A stretch of DNA of 64,000 nt from Sphingomonas sp. (GCF_019746665.1 NZ_JAIERS010000005.1:248001-312000); one strand, 5' to 3'. Shown: positions 10,412 to 21,056, numbered from the stretch's first letter. Notes: generated by a model not told the origin, from the sequence alone. Made by a program: numbers and translations.

Positions 10412-10693
10412 TCGCCGCGTCCCCAATGTCAGTATTTAGCATCCGCGCGTGGTGGTGCCACGATTACGTGGACGCGGTAGTTGATTGGGATTGGTTACCG
10501 GCGCCTAAACCCAACATTACATTGATTTATGCAAAGGTCTGATATCGTAGAAATGCCAATCATTGGCCTGGGGCAACCCATTATGGGCAGCCTAAGTTGG
10601 GAGCTTTCCACTTTGTTCACCCGTGGCGCGGAAAAGCCGCGTCAGCGGTGCCGCCTTCGCGTTTTGCGTCGCTCAATCCTCAGAGGTCGGTTG

Positions 10694-11368
10694 ATGCGTT
10701 CTGTGCCCATCTTTGCCACGCTTGCCCTGCTCGGCGCCGCGACGCCGGCGCGAGCGGACCATGATTTCCAAACCTGGCCGGTCGGCATCGTCCAGGGCAA
10801 GATCAAGCAGGACGCGATCTTCTGGCTGGAGGTGCAGCCGCGCATTACCGATGATGCCGAGCGGCTTGGCCAGTTGCTGATCCGCACCGCGATCGGTGTG
10901 CAGCTGTCGAAGCGGGCGTCGATCCATTCCGGCTATACGTTCGTCCGCACCGATCCGATTGGCCGGGCGCTGACCCATGAGCACCGGCTGTGGCAGCAAC
11001 TGCTCGTGCCGCTGTCACCGCCGGGCAAGCGCCTGACGATCACCGCGCGCACCCGGCTGGAGGAGCGCTTTGTCGAAGGTTACGAGGGGGTCGGCTGGCG
11101 GCTGCGCCAGCAGCTGCGGTTGCAGCATCCGCTCGGCGGCCGATCGAAGCTTTCGGGCGTGCTGTGGTCGGAACCCTTTTACAGCTTCAACACCACCGAT
11201 TGGGGCCAGCGCAGCGGTTGGGACCAGGTCCGCAGCTTCGTCGGGCTGAGCATCCCGGTCACCAAGCAGCTGACGGTCGAGCCCGGCTATCTGAACCAGA
11301 CGGTGTTCCGCGCGAACGGCACGCGCTATAACCATATCGCCAATATGTGGGTGGTGTTGCGGCTGTAG
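10694..11368 (+). CDS. DUF2490 domain-containing outer-membrane protein
   Basis: A 224-residue secreted protein of unknown function. ATG 10694 follows AGAGGT and begins a clear Sec signal peptide ending at ATPARA. The mature part has the DUF2490 pattern of alternating hydrophobic strands: FWLEVQPRITDD, SIHSGYTFVRTD, HEHRLWQQLLVPL, ARTRLEERFVEG, WRLRQQLRLQHPL, and a final VVLRL that could serve as a beta-barrel C-terminus. The frame is open further upstream to 10529, but that part lacks a signal peptide and is not family-like. Family members are predicted outer-membrane barrels. Confidence 0.75.
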   Translation: MRSVPIFATLALLGAATPARADHDFQTWPVGIVQGKIKQDAIFWLEVQPRITDDAERLGQLLIRTAIGVQLSKRASIHSGYTFVRTDPIGRALTHEHRLWQQLLVPLSPPGKRLTITARTRLEERFVEGYEGVGWRLRQQLRLQHPLGGRSKLSGVLWSEPFYSFNTTDWGQRSGWDQVRSFVGLSIPVTKQLTVEPGYLNQTVFRANGTRYNHIANMWVVLRL

Positions 11369-11410
11369 CCCGCTCTAGGCGCGGCAAGGCAATGGGCCTA
11401 TTGGGGGGCG

Positions 11411-11635
11411 ATGCTCGAGATGCGCCCCGATTGCGAACGCTGCGGCGTCGATCTGCCGGCGGATGAAGCCGGCGCGTTCATCTGCTCGTTCGAATGCAGC
11501 TTCTGCGCGGAGTGCGCCGATGCGCTCGATGAGCTTTGCCCGAATTGCGGGGGCGAGCTGCTCGATCGCCCGACGCGGTCCGGCAAGGCACTGCGCGCTT
11601 ATCCCGCGTCCACCGAGCGTAAGTTCAAGCGATGA
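11411..11635 (+). CDS. DUF1272 small zinc-ribbon-like protein
   Basis: A 74-residue protein of the DUF1272 family, start LEMRPDCERCGVDLP as in other members. Eight cysteines occur in Cys-x-x-Cys type groups (CERC, CSFECSFCAEC, CPNC), consistent with one or two structural zinc sites. Function is unknown; it could be a nucleic-acid or protein-binding adaptor. Its stop overlaps the start of the thiD fusion (ATGA at 11632), so the two are probably co-transcribed and translationally coupled. Confidence 0.8.
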   Translation: MLEMRPDCERCGVDLPADEAGAFICSFECSFCAECADALDELCPNCGGELLDRPTRSGKALRAYPASTERKFKR

Positions 11636-12744
11636 CCCCGCGCGTGCTGATCGTCGCCGGCTCCGATAGCGGGGGCGGGGCGGGGATTCAGGCCGATCTC
11701 AAAACGGTGACGATGCTCGGTGGCCACGCGATGACGGCAGTGACCGCGATCACCGCGCAGAATACGCTGGGGGTGAACGCGGTTCATCCGGTGCCCGCCG
11801 ACATGGTGCTCGCCCAAATCGACGCGGTGGTGGGTGACATTGGCGTCGATGCGGTGAAGATCGGCATGATCGGCTCCGCCGAAACCGCGCACAGGGTGGC
11901 CGAGCGACTGGAAACGCTGGACGTGCCGATCGTGTTCGATCCGGTGATGGTCGCGACCTCTGGCGCCACGCTGGCCGACCAAGCTGCCATCGCCGCGTTC
12001 ACCCGGCTGATGCGCCGTGCGACGGTCGTGACGCCCAACCTGCCCGAGCTGGAAGCGCTGGGCGGTGAGGCGAAGGTACTGGAGCAGGGTTGCGCGCTGC
12101 TTGCCAAGGGCGGGCATGGCGCGGGCGAGATGCTCGTCGATCGCCTTGTCACTCGCGATGGCGAGCTCGCGCGCTGGGAGGCGCCGCGCATTCCCACCAC
12201 CAGCACCCACGGCACGGGTTGCACGCTCGCCAGCGCGCTCGCGACCTTCCTTGCTCTCGGCTATCCATTGAAGGCGGCGGTCGCCCGCGCGCGCCAGTTC
12301 GTGCGGATCGCGCTGCGGGACGCTCCCGGTTTGGGGGCGGGACATGGGCCGATGGGGCACCACCATGTCCGGCTCGATCTCGGGCCCGGCGCTCGGCTCA
12401 ACCAGGTGACGCTGCCGCTCGCCCCCGGCGCGATCGACTTCTGGCGCACGCTCGGGCTGCGCCAGATCGTCAGGACCGAGGACGGCCATTACGCGCGGTT
12501 CGAGGCGGCGGGCGGCGCCACCTTGTCGCTGGAGGCGGACGCCGAGCCAACCATTTTCCTGGAATGTGACGATCTGGATGCGGAAGTCGCGCGGTTGCGG
12601 GCGGCGGGCGTAGTGTTCGATCAGCCGCCGACCGATCGACCGTGGCGCTGGCGCGAGGCGCGGCTGCGTGATCCGGCGGGGAATGCGCTGTGCCTCTATC
12701 AAGCGGACGAGAACCGCCGCTTCCCGCCGTGGCGCCTCCCCTGA
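11632..12744 (+). CDS. thiD: Phosphomethylpyrimidine kinase fused to a C-terminal VOC domain
   Basis: Residues 1 to about 250 are a complete HMP/HMP-P kinase (thiamine pyrimidine branch): [17 protein letters not shown] at the N-terminus, [43 protein letters not shown], and the [14 protein letters not shown] anion-hole and catalytic-base motif. Stand-alone ThiD usually has about 265 residues. Here another roughly 115 follow with the pattern of a VOC (glyoxalase/dioxygenase) module: [53 protein letters not shown]. There is no stop or frame change between the two parts. The VOC role is unknown. The 3' end overlaps rnhB. Confidence 0.9.
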   Translation: MTPRVLIVAGSDSGGGAGIQADLKTVTMLGGHAMTAVTAITAQNTLGVNAVHPVPADMVLAQIDAVVGDIGVDAVKIGMIGSAETAHRVAERLETLDVPIVFDPVMVATSGATLADQAAIAAFTRLMRRATVVTPNLPELEALGGEAKVLEQGCALLAKGGHGAGEMLVDRLVTRDGELARWEAPRIPTTSTHGTGCTLASALATFLALGYPLKAAVARARQFVRIALRDAPGLGAGHGPMGHHHVRLDLGPGARLNQVTLPLAPGAIDFWRTLGLRQIVRTEDGHYARFEAAGGATLSLEADAEPTIFLECDDLDAEVARLRAAGVVFDQPPTDRPWRWREARLRDPAGNALCLYQADENRRFPPWRLP

Positions 12745-13311
12745 TCGCGGGCGTCGATGAGGTCGGGCGCGGGCCGCTCGCGGGGCCGGTGGTGGCCGCC
12801 GCGGTCGTGCTGGGCGCGCGACCGATCGTGGGGCTTGGGGACTCCAAGAAGCTAAGCGCTAAGCGCCGCTCGGCGCTAGAGGCCGAGATCAAGGCCGAAT
12901 GCCGCTGGGCGCTCGGCATCGTGGAAGCCGATGAGATCGACCGGATCAACATCTTCGCCGCCACCATGCTAGCGATGACGCGCGCGGTCGCGGCACTGGG
13001 GGTGGACCCGCACGAAGTGCTGATCGACGGCAACCAAACCCCCGCGCGCTGGGCAGTCGACTGGCGCTGGCCCGCGCGCGCGATCGTGGGCGGCGATGCG
13101 AGCGAGCCTGCCATCTCCGCCGCCTCGATCATCGCCAAGGAAGCGCGCGACGCGCTGATGCGCGAGGCGTGCGCGCGCTGGCCCGCCTACGGCTTTTCCC
13201 GCCACAAGGGCTATGGCACGGCCGAACACCTTGCCGCGCTCAACCGCCACGGTCCCTCGCCGATCCACCGGATGAGCTTTGCGCCGTGTGCGCAGGTGAC
13301 GCTGAAATTGT

Positions 13312-13313
<2 letters not shown>
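12690..13313 (+). CDS. rnhB: Ribonuclease HII
   Basis: Cleaves the RNA strand of RNA-DNA hybrids and removes misincorporated ribonucleotides. The 207 residues carry the acidic catalytic set: [19 protein letters not shown] (first Asp-Glu pair), LIDGN, and [16 protein letters not shown] with [12 protein letters not shown]. Two GTG starts are possible, 12690 (used here, overlapping thiD by 55 bases) and 12729, 13 codons later and closer to the conserved start. The GANTC-rich leader of ccrM begins at its stop codon. Confidence 0.93.
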
Positions 13314-14605
<1,292 letters not shown>

Positions 14606-14634
14606 GCGCGCCTATCGCTGGATAGGCGGTGCTC

Positions 14635-15534
14635 TTACCGATCGCGCTCCAGGATGAACCGGGCGATGTCGCGCAGAAGATCGGCTTCGGGTCCGAAATT
14701 CTTAAGATGCTCGATCGACTGATCGACCAGCAGCCGCGCCTGCTCGCGCGCGCGATCGACACCGAGCAGCGTCAGGAATGTTTCCTTGCCCTGCGCCTCG
14801 TCCTTGCCGACGCGCTTGCCCATCTTGGTCTCGTCGCCTTCGTGGTCGAGCAGATCGTCGGCGATCTGGAAAGCGAGGCCGACATCGCGGGCATAGCCGC
14901 GCAGGCCAGTGCGCCCCTCCACCGGCACGCGCCCCAGGATCGCGCCGGCTTCCACCGAACTCGCGATCAACGCGCCGGTCTTCAGCGCCTGTAGCCGGGT
15001 GATGGTCGGCAGATCGAAGCTCGCTTTCTCGGCTTCGATATCCATCATCTGCCCGCCCGCCATGCCGGCGGGGCCAGCGGCGCGGGCAAGATCGAACACC
15101 AGTTCGGCGCGGACGAACGGATCGGGATGGGTCGCGGGATCGGCGAGCACCTCGAAAGCGAGCGCGTGGAGGCAGTCGCCCGCCAGGATCGCGGTCGCCT
15201 CGTCGAACGCCTTGTGAACGGTGGGCTTGCCGCGACGCAGATCGTCGTCATCCATCGCTGGCAGATCGTCATGGATCAGCGAATAGACGTGGATGCACTC
15301 GATCGCGAGGCCCGCGCGCCCGGCGCAGTCCCGGTCGACGCCGAACAGCCGTGCGGTCGCCGCCACCAGCAGCGGCCGCAGCCGCTTGCCACCGCCGATC
15401 GCGGCGTGGCGCATCGCGCGATAAAGGTCGGCGCGAGGATCGTCGGGGATTTGCAGCAACAGATCGAACCGGCGATCGACATCGGCGGAGACTTCGCCAA
15501 GCGCCGTCATCAAGACACTCGAGGCATCGGCCAT
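14635..15534 (-). CDS. ispA: Polyprenyl synthase, farnesyl diphosphate synthase type
   Basis: Condenses isopentenyl diphosphate with allylic diphosphates to make C15 (or C10/C20) prenyl diphosphate. The 299 residues show GGKRLRPLLV, the first aspartate-rich motif LIHDDLPAMDDDDLRRGKPT, GGQMMDIE, KTGALI and the second motif AFQIADDLLDHEGDE. Class II bacterial FPP synthases have the two extra residues in the first motif, as here. I start at ATG 15534, eight bases after the xseB stop, rather than at the longer frame. It forms a likely operon with xseB, a common arrangement. Confidence 0.92.
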   Translation of the reverse strand: MADASSVLMTALGEVSADVDRRFDLLLQIPDDPRADLYRAMRHAAIGGGKRLRPLLVAATARLFGVDRDCAGRAGLAIECIHVYSLIHDDLPAMDDDDLRRGKPTVHKAFDEATAILAGDCLHALAFEVLADPATHPDPFVRAELVFDLARAAGPAGMAGGQMMDIEAEKASFDLPTITRLQALKTGALIASSVEAGAILGRVPVEGRTGLRGYARDVGLAFQIADDLLDHEGDETKMGKRVGKDEAQGKETFLTLLGVDRAREQARLLVDQSIEHLKNFGPEADLLRDIARFILERDR

Positions 15535-15541
15535 CGGGGTT

Positions 15542-15787
15542 TCAGCTCGCTGCAAAAGGGGTGGTACCGGCGGCGCGGCCTTCGGCATCGAGGCGGATCG
15601 CCTCGATCCGCGCCTGTGCCGCATCAAGCCGCTCGGCGCAACGCTGGCGCAACAGGCTCGCCCGCTCATAGAGCGCTATCGAGCTGTCGAGTGCCTCGTC
15701 GCCGCTTTCCAGCCGGCCGACGATCCGCTCCAATTCCTTCAGAGCGTCCTCGAAAGTCATGTCGTCCACAGGGGTTGCGCCGTTCAT
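15542..15787 (-). CDS. xseB: Exodeoxyribonuclease VII small subunit
   Basis: Small subunit of the single-strand exonuclease ExoVII, which pairs with XseA. The 81 residues contain the family block MTFEDALKELERIVGRLESG, then LDSSIALYERASLLRQRCAERLDAAQARIE. I start at MNGATPVDDM (15787); a start ten codons later is possible. The frame is open further upstream but that part overlaps the divergent dehydrogenase promoter. It lies directly upstream of ispA. The gene for the large subunit is not in the window. Confidence 0.9.
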   Translation of the reverse strand: MNGATPVDDMTFEDALKELERIVGRLESGDEALDSSIALYERASLLRQRCAERLDAAQARIEAIRLDAEGRAAGTTPFAAS

Positions 15788-15890
15788 ACGCCCGCTATGG
15801 GGCAGGCGAGCGAGAAGGGTCAAGAGAGGCGCACCCTTGCGCTCGCCCGGTGCGTTCAGCAAACAGGCGCGCGCTTTGGAAAGGAGCACC

Positions 15891-17294
15891 ATGTTTCAGG
15901 CGATTGATCCCGCGAGTGGCGCCCCCGCCCATACCATCCCTGAAATGACTGCAGAACAGGTCGAGGCGGCGGTCGCGCGCGCGGCGGCGGCGTTTCGGGA
16001 CTGGCGGCTGTCGTCGCTCGACGAGCGGGCGCGGTTGCTGGAGGCGATCGCCGAGCAGTTCGATGCGCATCAGGAGCGGCTCGCGCGGCTGGCGACGACC
16101 GAAATGGGCAAGACCCTGAAAAGCGCGCGCGCGGAAGTGCAGAAATGCGCCGGCGGGCTGCGCTATTATGCGCAGCATGGTCCGGCGATGCTCCGCGAGA
16201 TCGAGGTGCCAACCGCAAGCGGCGCGCGGGTGCGCCAGCATTGGCTGCCGATCGGCCCGGTGCTGGCGGTGATGCCGTGGAACTTCCCTTATTGGCAGGT
16301 GGTGCGTTTCCTGGCGCCGGCGATCATGGCGGGCAATGTCGGGTTGCTGAAGCACGCTTCGCTGACGCAGGGCTGCGCGAGCGCGATCGAGGAGATGGTG
16401 GTCGCGGGTGGCGCGCCGGCCGGACTGTTCCAGAACCTCGCGATCCGCGCTGGCGCGGTAGGGGCGCTGATCGCCGATCCGCGCGTCGCGGCGGTGACGC
16501 TCACCGGCTCGGAAGAGGCGGGGGCCAAGGTCGCGGCGCAGGCCGGCGCGGCGCTGAAGAAGGTGGTGCTCGAGCTGGGCGGTTCCGACCCGTTCATCGT
16601 CATGCCCTCGGCCGATATCGATCTGGCGGTGAAGACCGCGGTTACGGCGCGGCTGCAAAATGCCGGGCAGAGCTGCATCTGCGCGAAGCGGATGATCGTC
16701 CATGCCGACATCTACGACGCCTTCGCCGAGCGCTTCACCGCCGCGATGCTCGCGGCCAAGGTAGGTGACCCAACCGATGAAAGCGTTGATATCGGCCCGC
16801 TTTCCAGCGCCGAGCAGCGCGACACCGTGCTCGAACAGCTCGCGCGCTTCCAGGCGGCGGGCGCCAAACTCGTTGGCGGCACGGCGCTGCCGGGCAAGGG
16901 TGCGTTCATGCAGCCCGGCGTGCTGACCGAGGTGCCGCAGGACGACCCGATCGCGCAGGAGGAGCTGTTCGGCCCGGTCGCGATGCTGTTCCGTGCCGAA
17001 AGCATCGACGCCGCGATCGCGCTCGCCAATGATGTGCCGTTCGGGTTGGGTTCGTCGGTGTGGACTAACGACCCCGGTGAACAAGCCTGCTTCGTGCGCG
17101 ATCTTGAGGCGGGGATGACCGCGATCAACCAGATGCTCGCCTCCACCCCCGAAGCGGCGTTCGGCGGGGTGAAGCGTTCGGGTCATGGCCGCGAGCTTGG
17201 CCCGTGGGGAATGCACGAATTCATGAACTTGAAGACGGTGATCGTCGCGGACGCCCCCGCGCCGGCGCCAACCCCGCAGGTGCAAGGAGAATGA
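15891..17294 (+). CDS. NAD(P)-dependent succinate-semialdehyde-type aldehyde dehydrogenase
   Basis: Oxidises an aldehyde to the acid; closest in pattern to the short succinate-semialdehyde dehydrogenases of the aldehyde dehydrogenase superfamily. The 467 residues contain GPVLAVMPWNFPYWQV, FTGSEE-type TLTGSEEAG, the general-base glutamate in VVLELGGSDPF, the catalytic cysteine in QNAGQSCICAKR, and EELFGPVAMLF. ATG 15891 has AAGGAG at the right distance. Its stop overlaps the sodC start (ATGA), so it is probably co-expressed with the superoxide dismutase. Confidence 0.88.
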   Translation: MFQAIDPASGAPAHTIPEMTAEQVEAAVARAAAAFRDWRLSSLDERARLLEAIAEQFDAHQERLARLATTEMGKTLKSARAEVQKCAGGLRYYAQHGPAMLREIEVPTASGARVRQHWLPIGPVLAVMPWNFPYWQVVRFLAPAIMAGNVGLLKHASLTQGCASAIEEMVVAGGAPAGLFQNLAIRAGAVGALIADPRVAAVTLTGSEEAGAKVAAQAGAALKKVVLELGGSDPFIVMPSADIDLAVKTAVTARLQNAGQSCICAKRMIVHADIYDAFAERFTAAMLAAKVGDPTDESVDIGPLSSAEQRDTVLEQLARFQAAGAKLVGGTALPGKGAFMQPGVLTEVPQDDPIAQEELFGPVAMLFRAESIDAAIALANDVPFGLGSSVWTNDPGEQACFVRDLEAGMTAINQMLASTPEAAFGGVKRSGHGRELGPWGMHEFMNLKTVIVADAPAPAPTPQVQGE

Positions 17295-17809
17295 CGATGC
17301 GCAACGTGGTAATCGCCGCCGCTTTCGGTCTTACCCTCTCCGCCGCCGCGCTCGCCGAGCGCAAGCCGGTGCCCGAGGTTGCGACCGCGATCCTGCGCAC
17401 CGCCGACGGCAAGGAGGTCGGCCGCGCGACCGCGCGCGAGGTGAAGCAGGGCTTGCGGGTAACGGTCGATGTCCGCGGTTTGCCAGAGGGGCAGCACGGC
17501 GCGCATGTCCACACGGTCGGCCAGTGCGATGCGCCCGATTTCACGACCGCCGGTGGCCATTGGAACCCGCTTGGCACCAAGCATGGCTCGATGAACCCGG
17601 CGGGGCCGCATGAGGGCGACTTGCCGAACCTTATTATCGGCAAGGACGGGCGCGGCACGTTGGGCGCGGTGATCCCCAAGGGCACGCTCGCCGGGCTACT
17701 TGATACCGATGGCGCGGCGATGGTGGTCCATGCCGGGCGCGACGATCTGATGACCGACCCTTCGGGCAATAGCGGCGGGCGCGTCGCGTGCGGGGTGTTC
17801 GCGAAATAG
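17291..17809 (+). CDS. sodC: Cu/Zn superoxide dismutase family protein, exported
   Basis: Periplasmic dismutation of superoxide. The first 22 residues are a Sec signal ending in AAALA. The mature part has the Cu-binding GAHVHTVGQCD, the bridging and Zn ligands in GGHWNPLGTKHG and GPHEGDLPNL, and near the C-terminus VVHAGRDDLMTDPSGNSGGRVACGV with the last Cu histidine and the disulfide cysteine. All expected ligands appear present. Its start overlaps the aldehyde dehydrogenase stop. ATG 17297, two codons in, is an equally good start. Confidence 0.92.
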   Translation: MTMRNVVIAAAFGLTLSAAALAERKPVPEVATAILRTADGKEVGRATAREVKQGLRVTVDVRGLPEGQHGAHVHTVGQCDAPDFTTAGGHWNPLGTKHGSMNPAGPHEGDLPNLIIGKDGRGTLGAVIPKGTLAGLLDTDGAAMVVHAGRDDLMTDPSGNSGGRVACGVFAK

Positions 17810-17815
17810 GCAGCG

Positions 17816-18562
17816 TTACGCGCGCCGCGCTCGGTCCAGCGCTTCCGCCGTCACCGGGTAGCCAAGCCCTTCGGGGATGCACAGAAATTCGGCGTCGCCA
17901 CGCCGCTCGATCCAGGGGGTGATCGTCTCGATCGGATGGGTGCGCGCGTCGGCGGCGGCCTCGGCGAAGCTGGCGAAGCGCGCCAGCCGCTCAAGGTTGC
18001 GGCGGGTGGGGAAGATCAGGCTCGCGCGCTCGGCATCGGCTTCCGCGAGCACGGTGGCCGCGCTCGCCCAGAAGGCGCGGACGCTTTCGGTGCCGTCGGC
18101 AATCGGCGTGGCATCGGCTGGCGCGGCCGCGATGAAGAAATGCGTGTCGAAAATGCGCATATTCGCATGAGCCGGGCGCCAGCGCGCGAACGGCACGAGC
18201 GCGCTGAGCGTTAGGGTTACGCCGTGGCGCTCCAGCAGCGCGCCAAAGGGCTCGCCCGCGTGCAGTGCCGCGCGCAGCCGCGCGACCTTGATGGCGTCCG
18301 GCGCGGGGGACAGCCCCAGCGCGATCCCGGTTTCCTCGATCAGTTCGCGCAAGGCGGCGACGCGCGCGGCCCCGATTGGGTCACCGGGCGCAAGCTGGAG
18401 CGCGAGTGCTTCGTCCTCGGCGTCGATCCGGCCGCCGGGGAAGACCAGCGCACCGCCTGCGAAGGCGAGCGCCCGCCCGCGCTCGACGATCAGCAGCTCG
18501 GGCGGGCCGTCGTCGCGCTCTCGAAACAGCACCAGCGTCGCGGCGGGGATGGCGTCGGTCAC
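17816..18562 (-). CDS. NUDIX hydrolase
   Basis: Hydrolyses a nucleoside diphosphate linked to another moiety. The 248-residue protein has the Nudix box split by an insertion: GGALVFPGGRIDAED is followed by about 20 extra residues before AALRELIEETGIAL, which carries the REx2EE metal-binding core. This arrangement is seen in CoA-type and NUDT19-like members, so acyl-CoA or CoA derivatives are possible substrates. It converges on sodC and lies next to the DUF3667 gene, 11 bases downstream of it. Confidence 0.82.
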   Translation of the reverse strand: MTDAIPAATLVLFRERDDGPPELLIVERGRALAFAGGALVFPGGRIDAEDEALALQLAPGDPIGAARVAALRELIEETGIALGLSPAPDAIKVARLRAALHAGEPFGALLERHGVTLTLSALVPFARWRPAHANMRIFDTHFFIAAAPADATPIADGTESVRAFWASAATVLAEADAERASLIFPTRRNLERLARFASFAEAAADARTHPIETITPWIERRGDAEFLCIPEGLGYPVTAEALDRARRA

Positions 18563-18573
18563 GTCCGGCGCGC

Positions 18574-19725
18574 TCAGGCGATGACGTTGAGGATGGCAAT
18601 GAAGAACAACGTGCCGGAGAAGATCGCGCTGAGCAGCAGCACAACGGTACGCCAGGCCGCGCCGAAGCGGCCGATGCGATACGCACCGCGCAGCTGCTTG
18701 TAGATGTGCAGCGGTGGACCGAAGGCGAAGATCGTCGCGATGATGGGCGTGGGGATGCCGATCGCGCGCAGCACGCTCAGGCCGACGACGCCCAGTGTCA
18801 TCGCCGATAGCGAATAGATCGCGAAGATCGCGTGATCATAGGGTCCGACATCGCGCCGGAAGGCAAACAGCAACCAGATGAACGGCAGTGATATCGGGAT
18901 CAACATCCAGCTATATTTATAGGCGCTGGATTGCAGCTTGTAGAAAAATAGCTTGGGATTCTCGGCAGCCTTCTTGATCCTTGCGTCCAGTGTCTCGCTG
19001 CCGGTATGGATATTGATCTTGCCGGCGTTCATTCCGTCCTTGAAGCCTTTCTCGAAATCCTTGCCGCCGCCAAGCAGGGATTTTGCCGTGTCGATCCCGT
19101 CGATATCCTCGTCCAGCTTGTCTATCCGCTTATCCAGCGCGTCGACACGCGCCTCGATCGCTGCTTCGTCGCCGCCGGTGGCTTGCACCCGCGTGGCTTG
19201 CGCTTTGAGCGCGGCCATTTCGGCCTGCGCGCGGTCGCGTTGCGCCACCGATAGGGCGCGTTGCTTGTCCAGTTCAGGAACCGACAGCTGGGTGTTCGCA
19301 CGGATCTGCTTCGAATCGCCCTCGGCGTCGAAAAATGGGCCGCCGATGCTCTCGAACGTCGCGACCATCAGGAACACCGAGAACAGGAACAGCGCGAGCG
19401 GGGAAACGAATTTCGCGCGCTCGCCGGCGATGAAGCGTCGCGTCAGGCTGCCTGGCTTGTAGAAAAGCAGCGGCAGCGTCGTCCAAATCTTTCCTTCGAA
19501 ATGATAGACGCCGTGCAGCAGGTCATGGACGATCGACCAAAGCGTGCGGTGAACGTGCGCCGCCTGCCCGCAATCATGGCAGAACTCGCCTTGGAGGGTT
19601 GCCTGGCAGTTCAGGCAGCGGCCATGGCCGTGCTCGCCCACCGCACCGTGACCAGCGCCGTCGAGCGCGTGACCGATCAAGGTGCCGGTCGCGAGATCAC
19701 CGGCGGCTTCGAATCCCCCTTGCAT
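18574..19725 (-). CDS. DUF3667 domain-containing membrane protein
   Basis: A 383-residue integral membrane protein of unknown function. An N-terminal zinc ribbon (CLNC at 37-40, CHDC at 49-52) is followed by HRTLWSIVHDLLHGVYHFEGKIWTTL and LLFYKPGSLTRRFIAGERAKFVSPLALFLF, the DUF3667 core leading into the first span. A coiled-coil loop of roughly 100 residues follows (LDKQRALSVAQRDRAQAEMA, then LDKRIDKLDEDI). Several spans end the protein, among them SWMLIPISLPFIWLLFAF. The much longer open frame upstream (to 20802) is only the shadow of proA. I start at ATG 19725. Confidence 0.78.
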   Translation of the reverse strand: MQGGFEAAGDLATGTLIGHALDGAGHGAVGEHGHGRCLNCQATLQGEFCHDCGQAAHVHRTLWSIVHDLLHGVYHFEGKIWTTLPLLFYKPGSLTRRFIAGERAKFVSPLALFLFSVFLMVATFESIGGPFFDAEGDSKQIRANTQLSVPELDKQRALSVAQRDRAQAEMAALKAQATRVQATGGDEAAIEARVDALDKRIDKLDEDIDGIDTAKSLLGGGKDFEKGFKDGMNAGKINIHTGSETLDARIKKAAENPKLFFYKLQSSAYKYSWMLIPISLPFIWLLFAFRRDVGPYDHAIFAIYSLSAMTLGVVGLSVLRAIGIPTPIIATIFAFGPPLHIYKQLRGAYRIGRFGAAWRTVVLLLSAIFSGTLFFIAILNVIA

Positions 19726-19803
19726 GGCGCACAGCAATAACAGCTTGGCGTGCCAGAGGCGACATGATCTTGCGCGATCCGCGTCGGCTGGTAGCGAAGG
19801 CGA

Positions 19804-21048
19804 ATGTCCGCCGCCGCGATCATCGCCGACCTCGCTGCCCGCGCCCGTGCCGCGAGCCAGACGCTCGCGCGGCTCCCCACCGCCGCCAAGGCCGAGGGGC
19901 TGCGCGCCGCCGCCGGCGCGGTCCGCGCGCGCGCCGATGCGATCCTGGCCGCCAATGCCGAGGATATGGCAGGGGCCACGGCACTCAGCCCGGCGCTGCG
20001 CGATCGGTTGCGCCTCGATCCCGCGCGGCTGGAGGGGATCGCCGCGGGAATCGAGGCGGTGGCGGGGCTCAACGATCCGGTCGGCGCGGTGATCGACCGT
20101 CGCACCGCGCCCAGCGGCATCGTATTGGAGCGGGCACGGGTGCCGATCGGGGTGATCGGGCTGATCTATGAGAGCCGGCCCAACGTCACCGCCGATGCGG
20201 CTGCTTTGTGCGTCATGTCGGGCAACGCCGCGATCCTCCGGGGCGGTTCGGAGGCGCTCTCGAGCAACGCCGCGCTGCACGCGGCCTTCGTCGCGGGCCT
20301 TGCGGCAACGGGATTGCCGGTCGAGGCCGTGCAACTCGTGCCCAGCAGCGACCGGGCACTGGTTGGCGCGATGCTGGCGGCGGCCGGCCAGATCGACCTG
20401 ATCGTACCGCGCGGCGGCAAGGGGCTCGTCGCGCGGGTGCAGACCGAGGCGCGGGTGCCGGTGCTCGCCCATCTCGATGGCATCAACCATGTCTTCGTCC
20501 ACGCCTCGGCCGAGCCTGAAATGGCCGAGCGCATCGCGATCAACGCCAAATTGCGGCGCCCGGGGGTGTGCGGGGCGATGGAGACGCTGCTGATCGACCA
20601 GGCCTATCCGGCGGCCGCAGGGCTGGTCGCGGCGCTGCGCGCGGCGGGCTGCGAATTGCGTGGGGACGCCGCGATCCAGGCGATGAATTCGGCGGTGGCC
20701 CCGGCGACGCCGGCGGACTGGGACACCGAATATCTCGAGCCGATCGCCTCGGTCGCACTGGTCGATGGGCTCGAAGGCGCGCTCGCGCATATCGCGCGGC
20801 ATGGCTCAGGCCATACCGAGGCGATCGTCACGGCCGATACGGGCGCGGCGGAACGCTTTTTGGCCGAGGTCGACGCGGCGATCGTGCTGTGGAACGCCTC
20901 CACCCAGTTCGCCGATGGCGGCGAGTTCGGGCTGGGCGCCGAGATCGGCATCGCGACCGGCCGGCTCCACGCGCGGGGGCCGGTCGCGCTGGAGGGGTTG
21001 ACGACCTATAAGTGGGTGGGGCGGGGGACGGGTCAGGTCCGGCCTTGA
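19804..21048 (+). CDS. proA: Glutamate-5-semialdehyde dehydrogenase
   Basis: Second step of proline synthesis: reduces gamma-glutamyl phosphate to glutamate-5-semialdehyde with NADPH. The 414-residue length is standard. Landmarks are RVPIGVIGLIYESRPNVTADAA, the nucleotide-site segment NAAILRGGSEALSSN, LIVPRGGKGLV, the catalytic cysteine in RRPGVCGAMETLL, and FADGGEFGLGAEIGIATGRLHARGP near the end. The partner kinase proB is not in the window. A toxin-antitoxin pair follows 32 bases downstream. Confidence 0.96.
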   Translation: MSAAAIIADLAARARAASQTLARLPTAAKAEGLRAAAGAVRARADAILAANAEDMAGATALSPALRDRLRLDPARLEGIAAGIEAVAGLNDPVGAVIDRRTAPSGIVLERARVPIGVIGLIYESRPNVTADAAALCVMSGNAAILRGGSEALSSNAALHAAFVAGLAATGLPVEAVQLVPSSDRALVGAMLAAAGQIDLIVPRGGKGLVARVQTEARVPVLAHLDGINHVFVHASAEPEMAERIAINAKLRRPGVCGAMETLLIDQAYPAAAGLVAALRAAGCELRGDAAIQAMNSAVAPATPADWDTEYLEPIASVALVDGLEGALAHIARHGSGHTEAIVTADTGAAERFLAEVDAAIVLWNASTQFADGGEFGLGAEIGIATGRLHARGPVALEGLTTYKWVGRGTGQVRP

Positions 21049-21056
21049 AGCCTTGG

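Noticed and set aside
19726..20802. N-terminal extension of the DUF3667 frame
   Set aside because: It lies opposite proA and has no family sequence; ATG 19725 gives a protein that begins shortly before the zinc ribbon.
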